Shown here: positions 7,241 through 16,852 of the stretch, one piece after another
Layout of the letters: each line of letters starts with the position of its first letter
How positions within the stretch are numbered: position 1 is the first letter of the stretch
Assembly: GCA_035272265.1 (NCBI GenBank)
Contig: DATEQV010000432.1
Span: forward strand, 1 to 21,976
Length of the DNA stretch: 21,976 nt
From: Acidisphaera sp035272265
GTDB taxonomy: Bacteria > Pseudomonadota > Alphaproteobacteria > Acetobacterales > Acetobacteraceae
Direction of reading: 5' to 3'
Position numbers and translations under genes: made by a program
The notes under the pieces: model-generated
Databases searched by the model: none
What the model saw: the letters and a program-made list of their open reading frames with translations, nothing else
What the model was told of the DNA's origin: nothing

Positions 7241-8389
7241 TCAGAAGATGCCGCCGCCGGCGTCGAGCTGCTGGAACATGCCCTCGCCGAAGCGCGGCGC
7301 GCGCTGCTCGCTCTGGCTCAGCGTCGCAGGATCGAGCGATCCGGTCGCGCACAGATTGCCGGTCACGTAGCGGGCGTAGCGCTGCAGCGCGAACGGATAG
7401 CCGAAGCCGAGCGTGAACACCGTGATCAGCAGGTTGCCGACCACAAGCCACAGCAGGCCGAGCGCGGTGAACCGGCCGGACAGTTGCACCGGACCGAGCG
7501 CGGTGTTGTCGGCCATGTGGCGCAGCATCAGGGCCTGATACGCCGCGCCGATCATGGCCGCACCGAGGAAGAACGTGAGTTCGGCGGTGACCAGCAGGAT
7601 GATCAGCTGGATCGCCATGTTGCTCGCGGGTCCGTCGGGCGGATGACCGTGCATCGCCTGCAGGTAACGCTGCTGCTCCGCCAACATCGGTCCCGCGATC
7701 GTCCACCCGACGCCCCCGATGACGCCCGCCAGCAGCACCGTGCCGATGATGGCCACCAGGAACCGTCCATAGACCCGGCCGGCGCTGAACTGCGCGCTGA
7801 ACTGTGCGCTGCCCAGACTGCTTGCGTTGATGCGGCGCTCGGTCAGCCGCAGTTGCACCCAGGGGATCAGCTGGAACATGGTCAGCGGCGTCAGCAGCCA
7901 GTACAGCAAGCTGCGCAGGCCGTAGGCGAGCATCGAGCCGCGCATCCCGCCGCGTATGCCGCACCACTCGGTGCGGCTCAGCCGGTAGCGCTGCGCCGAG
8001 TACGGCGCCCCGAGCGCCAGCACCAAGATCACGAGGTAGAGCACCAGGAACGGGACGACCGCCAACTGCTCATCGACCCGCTTCAGGAGTTCGGCCAAGC
8101 CGACGGCGGTCGCGCCGAGCGCGCCGAGCACGACGCCCGCGAGCATGAAGCCCACGAACAGCTCGCCGCCTCGCCCCGTGTAGTTCAGGCGCTGGCCCTG
8201 GAACGAGGTGCGCGACCACACGTAGCGGCGCATGCGGGTGATCGCCCAGAAGCGGAAAATGCCGAACGTGACGATGGTCAGCAGCAGGTTCATCAGGAAG
8301 ATCGGATAGATCTCGCCCACCCGCCCGTCGTATTGCAGCGCGTGCGCAGGCTCGCCCTGCGGCATCTGGATGGAGTGGTCGACGTCCAT
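7241..8389 (-). CDS. DUF898 (YjgN) family polytopic membrane protein
   Basis: The product has 382 residues and several hydrophobic segments spread along its length (for example 29-50, 78-100, 110-127 and more toward the C-terminus). After the first segment it has the typical DUF898 signature: RMRRYVWSRTSFQGQ, then LNYTGRGGELFVGF. A related, weaker pattern (QRYRLSRTEWCGIRGG) recurs later, fitting the internal duplication seen in the family. The function of DUF898/YjgN is not established. It is read first in an operon with the M48 peptidase, which suggests they act on the same envelope process or that the peptidase has this protein as substrate or partner; that is inference. ATG 8389 has AGGGGAG just upstream, a good ribosome site. 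It is divergent from modB. Confidence 0.92.
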   Translation of the reverse strand: MDVDHSIQMPQGEPAHALQYDGRVGEIYPIFLMNLLLTIVTFGIFRFWAITRMRRYVWSRTSFQGQRLNYTGRGGELFVGFMLAGVVLGALGATAVGLAELLKRVDEQLAVVPFLVLYLVILVLALGAPYSAQRYRLSRTEWCGIRGGMRGSMLAYGLRSLLYWLLTPLTMFQLIPWVQLRLTERRINASSLGSAQFSAQFSAGRVYGRFLVAIIGTVLLAGVIGGVGWTIAGPMLAEQQRYLQAMHGHPPDGPASNMAIQLIILLVTAELTFFLGAAMIGAAYQALMLRHMADNTALGPVQLSGRFTALGLLWLVVGNLLITVFTLGFGYPFALQRYARYVTGNLCATGSLDPATLSQSEQRAPRFGEGMFQQLDAGGGIF

Positions 8390-8592
8390 GATGCTCCCCT
8401 GTGAACGGCCGAGCCTTCCGCCGGCCGGTCGGCCCGCCCTATGGTCCAGCTTTCACTGTGGATGAAAAGTGGTGAGCGGCGCGTTGAAGCACTTCACAGC
8501 GGAGGCCGGCTGGGCGCCTCACTCGGCGGCCGCGCAGGCGCCCCGTCGGTTCGAGGAGTGACAGGATCCTCTCCCCCGACGAATGGGAGGCC

Positions 8593-9255
8593 GTGCGCCT
8601 CAGCCTGAAGGTCAGCGGGCTTGCGGTCGCCTTCGGCCTGCCCTGCGCGCTGCTGCTGGCGCTGGCCATCGCGCGCGGCCGGTTTCCCGGCCGCTCGGTG
8701 CTGAACGCGGCCGCCCACCTGCCGATGGTGCTGCCGCCGGTGGTGACCGGCTGGCTGCTGCTGATCGTGTTCGGCCGCTACGGCGTGATCGGCTCCTGGC
8801 TCGATACCCTGTTCGGCGTGCGGCTGGTGTTCACCACCGCCGGCGCCGTCCTGGCCTGCACGGTGATGGTGTTCCCGCTGATGATGCGCACCATGCGCCT
8901 GTCGCTGGAGGCGATCGATCCGGCACTGGACGCGGCGGCGCGCAGCCTGGGGGCCGGGCGGCTCGACCGGTTTGCGACCGTGACCTTGCCGCTCGCCGGG
9001 CCGGGCGTGCTGGTCGCCGCGATCGTCGGCTTCGCCGCCTCGCTCGGCGAGTTCGGAGCCGTGATCACCTTCGCCGCCAACATCCCGGGCCGCACGCAGA
9101 CGCTGCCGCTGGCGATCTACGCCGCGCTGCAGTCGCCGGGCGGCGAGGCGACGGCCGCGCGGTTGTCGCTGGTGTCGATCATGCTCGCCGCCTGCGCGCT
9201 CCTGCTCAGCGAGGTCATTGCCAAGCGTCTGCAGGCCGGTGTCGGACGCCGATGA
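8593..9255 (+). CDS. modB: Molybdate ABC transporter permease; true N-terminus unclear
   Basis: This inner-membrane permease subunit carries molybdate. From GTG 8593 it has 220 residues. The sequence matches ModB throughout: HLPMVLPPVVTGWLLL, the ATPase-contact loop EAIDPALDAAARSLGAG, SLGEFGAVITFAANIPG, and LPLAIYAALQSPGGEA. GTG 8593 is the first canonical start codon, but it is probably not the real start. The codons just before it read ILSPDEWEA, the family N-terminus (E. coli ModB begins MILTDPEWQAV), and GTG 8593 has its purine-rich site only 2 bases away. Homology therefore begins at ATC 8566, with AGG at 8563 where ATG would be expected. GAGGAG at 8553-8558 sits 4 bases before the AGG and 7 before the ATC. 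No ATG, GTG or TTG exists in frame between the TGA at 8485 and 8593. No modA precedes it. Its 3' end overlaps modC. Confidence 0.93.
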   Translation: MRLSLKVSGLAVAFGLPCALLLALAIARGRFPGRSVLNAAAHLPMVLPPVVTGWLLLIVFGRYGVIGSWLDTLFGVRLVFTTAGAVLACTVMVFPLMMRTMRLSLEAIDPALDAAARSLGAGRLDRFATVTLPLAGPGVLVAAIVGFAASLGEFGAVITFAANIPGRTQTLPLAIYAALQSPGGEATAARLSLVSIMLAACALLLSEVIAKRLQAGVGRR

Positions 9256-10330
9256 CGGCCTGACGGTCGCGTTCCGGCACCGGCTGGGCGAGACCGTCTT
9301 CGACATCGCCTTCGCCGCGCCCCCGCACGGCCTGGTGGCGCTGTTCGGCCCGTCCGGCTCAGGCAAGACCACCGCCGCCCTGGTGGCCGCCGGGCTGCTG
9401 AGGCCGGATGAGGGGCGCGTGGTGGTGCGCGGCACGGTGCTGACCGACACCGCACGGGCGATCTTCGTGCCGCCCGAGCGTCGGCGCGTCGGCATCGTGT
9501 TCCAGGACTCGCGCCTGTTCCCGCACATGCGCGTGGAGGCCAATCTGCGCTACGGCGCGCGCCGCAACCCGCCCGGCCCGGTGCGCTTCGGCGAGGTCGT
9601 CTCCCTGCTCGGCCTGTCGCTGTTGCTGTCGCGCCGTCCACACACGCTGTCAGGCGGCGAGCGCCAGCGTGTGGCGATCGGCCGTGCGCTGCTCGCGCAG
9701 CCGCGGGCGCTGGTACTGGACGAGCCGTTGGCCAGCCTGGATTCGGCCCGCAAGGCGGAGATCCTGCCCTACCTGGAGCGGCTGAAGGCCGCGATGGCGC
9801 TGCCGATCCTCTACATCTCGCACGACCTGCCGGAGGTGGTGCGCCTGGCTGACACGCTGGCGCTGATCGAGGCGGGACGCGTGGTCGCCTGCGGCCCGCT
9901 GGAGACGATCGCGGCGCGCGCGGACCTGCCTCTGGCCGCGCGCGACGACGCGGGCGCCGTGCTCGAGTCGGTGATCGTGGCACATCACCCCGCACGGGGG
10001 CTGAGCGAGATCCAGGCCGGCGGCCGCCGCCTTCTGCTGCCGACGGTCGACCGCCTGCCCGGCAGCCGGCTGCGCGTGCGCATCCCCGCACGCGAGGTTG
10101 CGTTGGCAACGGAACGGCCCGGCCGGATGTCGGTGCATAACATCCTCCCCGGCACCGTCGGCGTCATCGCACAGGACCTGCGGCGCCCCGCGGCGCTGGT
10201 CGAGGTGCGGTTCGACGGCTCCGGCCTGATCGCGCGCGTCACACCCGATGCCGTCGCGTCGCTTGATTTGGGCCCCGGCAGGCCTGTCTTCGCGCTGGTG
10301 AAATCGGTCGCCATCGAACCGATCGGTTAG
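9239..10330 (+). CDS. modC: Molybdate ABC transporter ATP-binding protein
   Basis: This cytoplasmic ATPase drives ModB. It has 363 residues from GTG 9239, which overlaps the modB end by 17 bases; an in-frame TTG at 9218 would add 7 residues. The GTG start gives an N-terminus (MSDADDGLTVAFRHRLG) of normal length. Motifs are Walker A GPSGSGKTT (37-45), signature LSGGERQRVAIGRALL (from 137), Walker B LVLDEP (D161, E162) and the switch histidine in ISHD (H195). The C-terminal 70 residues form a TOBE (MOP-like) domain (SVHNILPGTVGVIAQ onward), which in ModC proteins binds molybdate and can inhibit transport. That domain, together with the ModB neighbour, separates it from other ABC ATPases. Tungstate as an additional substrate is possible. 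Confidence 0.95.
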   Translation: MSDADDGLTVAFRHRLGETVFDIAFAAPPHGLVALFGPSGSGKTTAALVAAGLLRPDEGRVVVRGTVLTDTARAIFVPPERRRVGIVFQDSRLFPHMRVEANLRYGARRNPPGPVRFGEVVSLLGLSLLLSRRPHTLSGGERQRVAIGRALLAQPRALVLDEPLASLDSARKAEILPYLERLKAAMALPILYISHDLPEVVRLADTLALIEAGRVVACGPLETIAARADLPLAARDDAGAVLESVIVAHHPARGLSEIQAGGRRLLLPTVDRLPGSRLRVRIPAREVALATERPGRMSVHNILPGTVGVIAQDLRRPAALVEVRFDGSGLIARVTPDAVASLDLGPGRPVFALVKSVAIEPIG

Positions 10331-10365
10331 GCCAAGGCAGCATTTCGTAGCGCGTGAAAGCGGGT

Positions 10366-10379
10366 GTGAACGCGTTCAC
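10366..10379. promoter_or_regulatory. Perfect 14-bp palindrome, candidate operator
   Basis: GTGAACGCGTTCAC is a perfect dyad in the 150-base gap between modC and the small exported gene, 102 bases before that gene's ATG. Its form (7-bp half-sites with a central CG) is like operators of LacI-type repressors, but no regulator gene is nearby, so the binding protein is unknown. Flanking bases do not extend the symmetry. Confidence 0.35.
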
Positions 10380-10480
10380 TCCGTTGCGGACGCGGCACGC
10401 TTACGGTTCGGACATGGACGGAACGGAACACGCCGCCCGTCCAGCCGAACCAGCAAGCCGACCCACAACAGGAGATCATC

Positions 10481-10753
10481 ATGCGTAACGCTCTCTTCGC
10501 CGCGATCGCCGCTCTTCCCCTGATGTCCGGCGCTGCCTTCGCCGGCAACGAGCAGGAATACCAGGGCAACGCCCTGCCGGTCATCAGCGCGCCGGCGGTG
10601 GCCGAGACCCATACCGATGCCGAGTTCGTGCAGGGCCCGGCCGTCACCCTGTCGCTGTCGCGGGTGGCGACGAACGAGACCGGCAACGAGCGCCCGCCGG
10701 TGTTCGACGGCATGCCGGCCTCCACCGGCGGCGCCGCCTTCGCGCAGAAGTAA
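10481..10753 (+). CDS. Small exported protein of unknown function
   Basis: This is a 90-residue protein with a clear Sec signal peptide: MRN, a hydrophobic core (ALFAAIAALPLMSGA), and an AFA cleavage site after residue 21. The mature form would be about 69 residues, with no cysteine, so it is neither a lipoprotein nor disulfide-bonded. It is polar, with NEQEYQGNALPVIS near the start and ETGNERPPVFDGMP near the end, the latter looking unstructured. AGGAGA at 10470-10475 is 5 bases from the ATG, a strong ribosome site, so translation is likely. I do not recognise a family. It is probably monocistronic, with its own promoter region upstream (including the 14-bp palindrome) and a stem-loop downstream. 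Location would be the periplasm or outside the cell. Confidence 0.85.
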   Translation: MRNALFAAIAALPLMSGAAFAGNEQEYQGNALPVISAPAVAETHTDAEFVQGPAVTLSLSRVATNETGNERPPVFDGMPASTGGAAFAQK

Positions 10754-10771
10754 TCCGCAAGGTCGGCGCTG

Positions 10772-10797
10772 GGCGGGCGCGAGAGATCGCGCCCGCC
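10772..10797. terminator. 11-bp stem-loop between convergent genes
   Basis: GGCGGGCGCGA and TCGCGCCCGCC form a perfect 11-bp GC-rich stem around a GAGA loop, 18 bases after the stop of the small exported gene and 19 bases before the end of the convergent mbfA. The position fits a bidirectional terminator. There is no T-run on either side, so it may act with other factors or as an RNA 3'-end stabiliser. GAGA fits the GNRA tetraloop class in the plus-strand RNA. Confidence 0.6.
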
Positions 10798-10816
10798 TCC
10801 CGCTGTGCGCAGCGTG

Positions 10817-11773
10817 TCAGCTGCTGCCGATCAGCACCCCGGTTGCGAACACCAGCGCGCCGCCGAACGCCACCTGGAGCGTCGCCGCGATCGGCGGGCT
10901 GTCCATGTAGCGCCAGCGGATCCAGGAGATCACGCCCAGCTCCACCACCACCACCCCGCACGCGACGCCGACCGCGGTCCAGAAATGCGGGATGAGGAAC
11001 GGCAGCGTGTGGCCCAGCCCGCCCAGCGTGGTCATCAGGCCGCAGATCACCCCCCGGATCAGCGGCGCGCCACGTCCCGTCAGGCTGCCGTTGTCGCTCA
11101 GCGCCTCGGCGAAGCCCATCGAGATCCCGGCGCCCAGCGAGGCGGACAGCCCGACCACGAACGTCGCCCACGGGCTGTGGGTGGCAAAGGCCGCGGCGAA
11201 CAGCGGCGCCAGCGTCGACACCGAGCCATCCATCAGTCCCGCGAGACCCGGCTGGATCACGCGCAGCACGAACTGCCGGCGCTGCGTCTCATGTTCCTCT
11301 TCGCGCACGCTTTTGGGCACGTTCTCGCTGATGAGGCGCTCGGCGGTGTGTTCGTGGCCCACCTCCGCCTCCGCGAGATCGCCGAGCAGCTTGCGGATCG
11401 ACACGTCCGCGCTGCGTGCGGCGGCCTGCCGGTAGAAGCGGATCGTCTCGGCCTCCATCGAGGCGGCGAGACCACGTACGGCCTCCACGTTGAGCGGGCG
11501 CATCTGCCAGACCGGCCGGCGCTGCAGGAAGCCCTTCACGTCGGTGCGGCGGACCAGCGGGATATGCTCGCCGAATTTCTGACGGAACAGCTCCAGCAAC
11601 GCTTGGCGATGATGGCTCTCCTGCTCCGCCATCTCGGTGAACACTTTCGCGCTCGCCGGATAGTCCTCGCGCAGGCCCTCGGCGATGTCGTCGTAGATTC
11701 GCCCGTCCTCCTCCTCGCTGGCGATCGCCAGCGCGAGGACTTCCTTTTCGCTCAGGTCTGAGAAGTTCCGCAT
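10817..11773 (-). CDS. mbfA: Membrane-bound ferritin, iron exporter (ferritin-like domain + VIT1/CCC1)
   Basis: The product has 318 residues in two parts. Residues 1-150 form a ferritin/rubrerythrin-like four-helix region with iron-ligand residues in ASEEEDGRIY (about E20), TEMAEQESHH (E47, E50, H54), SMEAETIRFY (E107, E109) and DLAEAEVGHEH (E135, E137, H140). Residues about 165-318 form a VIT1/CCC1-type membrane domain (PGLAGLMDGSVSTLAPLFAA, then LGAGISMGFAEALSD, GLGHTLPFLIP and two or three more segments). This architecture is MbfA, known in Bradyrhizobium and Agrobacterium to export iron and protect against iron and peroxide stress. There it is controlled by Irr. Here the 90-base upstream gap carries a dyad with TGCRAA half-sites that could bind a Fur-superfamily protein. 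No clear ribosome site precedes ATG 11773. The gene stands alone on the minus strand downstream of the FUSC gene. Confidence 0.94.
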   Translation of the reverse strand: MRNFSDLSEKEVLALAIASEEEDGRIYDDIAEGLREDYPASAKVFTEMAEQESHHRQALLELFRQKFGEHIPLVRRTDVKGFLQRRPVWQMRPLNVEAVRGLAASMEAETIRFYRQAAARSADVSIRKLLGDLAEAEVGHEHTAERLISENVPKSVREEEHETQRRQFVLRVIQPGLAGLMDGSVSTLAPLFAAAFATHSPWATFVVGLSASLGAGISMGFAEALSDNGSLTGRGAPLIRGVICGLMTTLGGLGHTLPFLIPHFWTAVGVACGVVVVELGVISWIRWRYMDSPPIAATLQVAFGGALVFATGVLIGSS

Positions 11774-11813
11774 GGCGGCGAATGTGTTTCGTTGGTGCGG
11801 AAGGTCAAGCGAA

Positions 11814-11839
11814 ACTGCAATTACTGCAAATGCTTCGCA
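11814..11839. promoter_or_regulatory. Candidate Fur/Mur-superfamily operator and repeats upstream of mbfA
   Basis: TGCAAA (11825-11830) and TTCGCA (11834-11839) form an inverted pair of TGCRAA half-sites around TGC. A direct repeat ACTGCAA occurs at 11814-11820 and 11823-11829. The block lies 41-66 bases upstream of the mbfA ATG and is AT-rich relative to its surroundings. Iron/manganese regulators of the Fur superfamily in alphaproteobacteria often use dyads of this general kind, and control of an iron exporter makes sense. The assignment to a particular regulator is inference. Confidence 0.4.
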
Positions 11840-11844
11840 TCCGC

Positions 11845-11863
11845 TCGCGCGGTTTTCGCGCGA
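11845..11863 (-). terminator. Weak stem-loop directly after the FUSC gene
   Basis: TCGCGCG and CGCGCGA form a perfect 7-bp stem around a 5-base loop, touching the FUSC stop codon at 11864. It could end the acnA-FUSC transcript before the mbfA promoter. The transcript strand lacks a U-run after the stem. Confidence 0.35.
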
Positions 11864-13939
11864 CTACAGCCGCGCGCGCGCGCCGGCGACCAGTTCGATC
11901 TGTCGCGCGATGCGGCCGAGGCCGTTGGCGATGTCGGGGTCGACCCCGTCAAGTCCCGGACGCGCATCCGGCCTCGTGCCGCCGCCGGCGGCGACCGCGG
12001 ACAGCGCGTCGGCGACCCACGCCCGCCATGCACGCAGCGCACCGCGCGCGTCCGCCTTCGGCGTCTCCATCTGCAACACGGCCAGCCGCCCGTCCATGCG
12101 GCGCAGCGCCGCATCGATCAGCATCGCCGCCTCCAGCCGCTCTCTCGGCAGACGCGCCGGTTCCAGCATCGCACGCGCCAGCGCAGCTTCGAGGTTGTTG
12201 CTGGCCAGACCGGACTCGCGCCGCGCCGCATCCATCGCCGCGATCGTGCCGTCGCCGGACAGGAACGCCAGCACCGCCTCGGCATAGGCGCGGTGGGCGG
12301 CCGTCGTACGCTTTATCTCCTCAGCCAAGCGGGCCGGCTCCCAGCTCGGCCACAGCAGGTAGCAGCCGGCCAGCGCGATCAGCCCGCCCATGACCGTGTA
12401 CAGAGCCCGCTCCCCGGCCACGACCCACTGGCTCTGGCCGGGCTGGGCGGTCTCGACCAGCAGCACGATCATCGGCGTCAGCACGGTGATGAACACGCCG
12501 AAGCTGACGTAGCGCAGCGACACCGCCAGCATCAGCAGCACCACCATCGCGACGTTCAGCGACAGGGGCGAGGTGAACACCAGGCCGAGGGCGGCGGCGA
12601 TCAGGCCGCCGAGCACGGTGCCGCCGATCCGTTCGAGCGCGCGGGTGAAGGTCACCGCGAAATAGGGCTGCATCGTCACGATCAGCGTGATCGTCAGCCA
12701 GTGCTCGTACGGGCCGTACCAGATCATCGTCACGGTCAGCGCCGGCAGCGCGAGTGCGGCCGTGCGCAGCGCGTGGCGCAGCGCCAGCGACGAGGTGTTC
12801 AGGTTGGCGCGGATCGGCCCGATCAGCCGCTTGCGCAGCGGCAGGTCTTGGCCCGGCTTGCCGGCGGACGGCACGTAGTTCGCCGGCACCGACAGCGTCG
12901 CCGCGATGCGCAGCCGCTCGATCATCGCCTCCTCGACGGCGCGCAGCGGATCGCCTTCGGGCAGCGCGCGCGCCTCGTCCTCCATCGCGTGCAGCGCGCG
13001 CTCCAGCACGGGGGCCGCGCGCAGCTGGTCGGTGACGATGCTGGCCGCCAGCACCGACAGCAGCGCGCGCATGCGGCGCAGGATGCGCGCCGCGCGGGCC
13101 CGCCGCGCCTCGTCGCGCTCGTATTCCAGCAGGTCCGACAGCGCGATCGCCCGGCCGAACAGCTGCTCGCCGACCTCAAAGCGGATCACCCCCTGCGCTC
13201 CGCGCTGGCTGCCCGGTCCCAGCCGGCGCACCGCGTCGGCCATCGCCGTGCGCGCCGCCTCGAGCGCCTCGCGCACCGCGCGGCGATGCGCGCGCGCGTG
13301 CGCCTCCCACGCCGCCGGATCGTGCACGCCCGCACGCAGCAACCCGCTCAGATCGGCGGCCAGCGCGCTCAGGCGGCGATAGGCGGCGGCCAGCGCGATG
13401 CGCGCCTGACGGTGAGGGTGAATGCGCCAGATGACCAAGGTCAGCAGCGCCGACCACAGCCCTCCGCCCAGGAACACGCCGGCTTCGGCCAGCGCGACAT
13501 GCGGCGGGGTGGGAGTGTCGACGCCGAGTATCACGGCGACGCCGAGCAGGTTGCCCACCACCAGCATCTGCTGGTTGTAGACGCGCAGCATCGACGTTCC
13601 GAACAGGGTCAGCGTGCCGGCCGCGACCGCCCATGCCGGTCCCATCCAGCGCGCCACACCCATCAGCGGCAGCAGGATCGCGCCAGCGATGGCGTAGGTG
13701 AGCGTCGGCTGCACGCGCTGGCGGATCGGCCCGCCGCTGTCGCACAGGCAGGTGAGGTAGGCCGCCAGCGCGGCCAGGTTCAGCAGCGGCTGATCGACGA
13801 ACGCGCGCGCCACCACGAAGGGCAAGATGGCCAGCCCCGCGCGCACGCCCTCCAGCCAGTTGGCCGCGCGCAGGTCGAAGGTCATGCCCAGCCGCGCATA
13901 GAGCGGGGCGCGCGGCTCCCGCGTCGTCGCGCTGCTCAT
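11864..13939 (-). CDS. FUSC-family inner-membrane efflux protein (aromatic acid/fusaric acid resistance type)
   Basis: The 691-residue protein has the two-block layout of the FUSC/YccS/AaeB superfamily. A first cluster of membrane helices lies at about 32-172 (GVRAGLAILPFVV, AYAIAGA-like segments, LWSALLTLVIW). A long charged, Arg/Ala-rich cytoplasmic region lies at about 173-385. A second membrane cluster lies at about 390-535 (WLTITLIVTMQPYFAVTFTR, then LERIGGTVLGGLIAAALGLV and ALYTVMGGLIALAGCYLLWP). A helical cytoplasmic tail completes it. The segment from MQPYFA through RIGGTVLGG is the most characteristic. Members export aromatic carboxylic acids in the better-studied cases; the substrate here cannot be read from the sequence. 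The gene starts 54 bases after acnA on the same strand, with a strong stem-loop in between, so expression may be partly linked to acnA. There is no membrane-fusion protein gene beside it. Confidence 0.9.
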   Translation of the reverse strand: MSSATTREPRAPLYARLGMTFDLRAANWLEGVRAGLAILPFVVARAFVDQPLLNLAALAAYLTCLCDSGGPIRQRVQPTLTYAIAGAILLPLMGVARWMGPAWAVAAGTLTLFGTSMLRVYNQQMLVVGNLLGVAVILGVDTPTPPHVALAEAGVFLGGGLWSALLTLVIWRIHPHRQARIALAAAYRRLSALAADLSGLLRAGVHDPAAWEAHARAHRRAVREALEAARTAMADAVRRLGPGSQRGAQGVIRFEVGEQLFGRAIALSDLLEYERDEARRARAARILRRMRALLSVLAASIVTDQLRAAPVLERALHAMEDEARALPEGDPLRAVEEAMIERLRIAATLSVPANYVPSAGKPGQDLPLRKRLIGPIRANLNTSSLALRHALRTAALALPALTVTMIWYGPYEHWLTITLIVTMQPYFAVTFTRALERIGGTVLGGLIAAALGLVFTSPLSLNVAMVVLLMLAVSLRYVSFGVFITVLTPMIVLLVETAQPGQSQWVVAGERALYTVMGGLIALAGCYLLWPSWEPARLAEEIKRTTAAHRAYAEAVLAFLSGDGTIAAMDAARRESGLASNNLEAALARAMLEPARLPRERLEAAMLIDAALRRMDGRLAVLQMETPKADARGALRAWRAWVADALSAVAAGGGTRPDARPGLDGVDPDIANGLGRIARQIELVAGARARL

Positions 13940-13957
13940 GTCATCACCCGCTCCTCA

Positions 13958-13978
13958 CGGCCGGCACGACGCCGGCCG
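13958..13978 (-). terminator. 8-bp GC stem-loop between acnA and the FUSC gene
   Basis: CGGCCGGC and GCCGGCCG form a perfect 8-bp stem with a 5-base loop, 15 bases after the acnA stop in the transcribed direction. No U-run follows on the minus strand. Instead a GAGGAG purine stretch for the FUSC gene comes almost at once. It may act as a partial terminator or attenuator, or protect the acnA mRNA 3' end. Confidence 0.45.
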
Positions 13979-13993
13979 CGACGGGATCGTCGG

Positions 13994-16687
<2,694 letters not shown>

Positions 16688-16852
16688 GGGGAGGTCCTCC
16701 GGTTCGCCGATGGCGGATGAGGCGGCGGACCGGCCCTTGACGGGCGCTTGTGCGCCGCAACGAAACTGTCCGCTGCTTCAACCACACGGGGCATGACGTG
16801 TCCATCGGCCGATCGCTTTCCAAGCCGCGCGAGCAAACGTGCTGAACGACGC

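Noticed and set aside
6017..8404. A 795-codon plus-strand frame opposite the M48 and DUF898 genes
   Set aside because: It begins inside pdxJ and runs antisense to two genes with clear motifs (HELGH; the DUF898 signature). The composition is typical of shadow frames.
8583..9263. ATG at 8583 as the start of a gene over modB
   Set aside because: It is in a different frame from modB and encodes an Arg/Gly-rich shadow. It cannot supply the missing modB start.
10380..10480. GGAAC-containing stretch upstream of the small exported gene as an ECF (general stress) sigma promoter
   Set aside because: No matching CGTT -10 element occurs at the right spacing downstream of the GGAAC.
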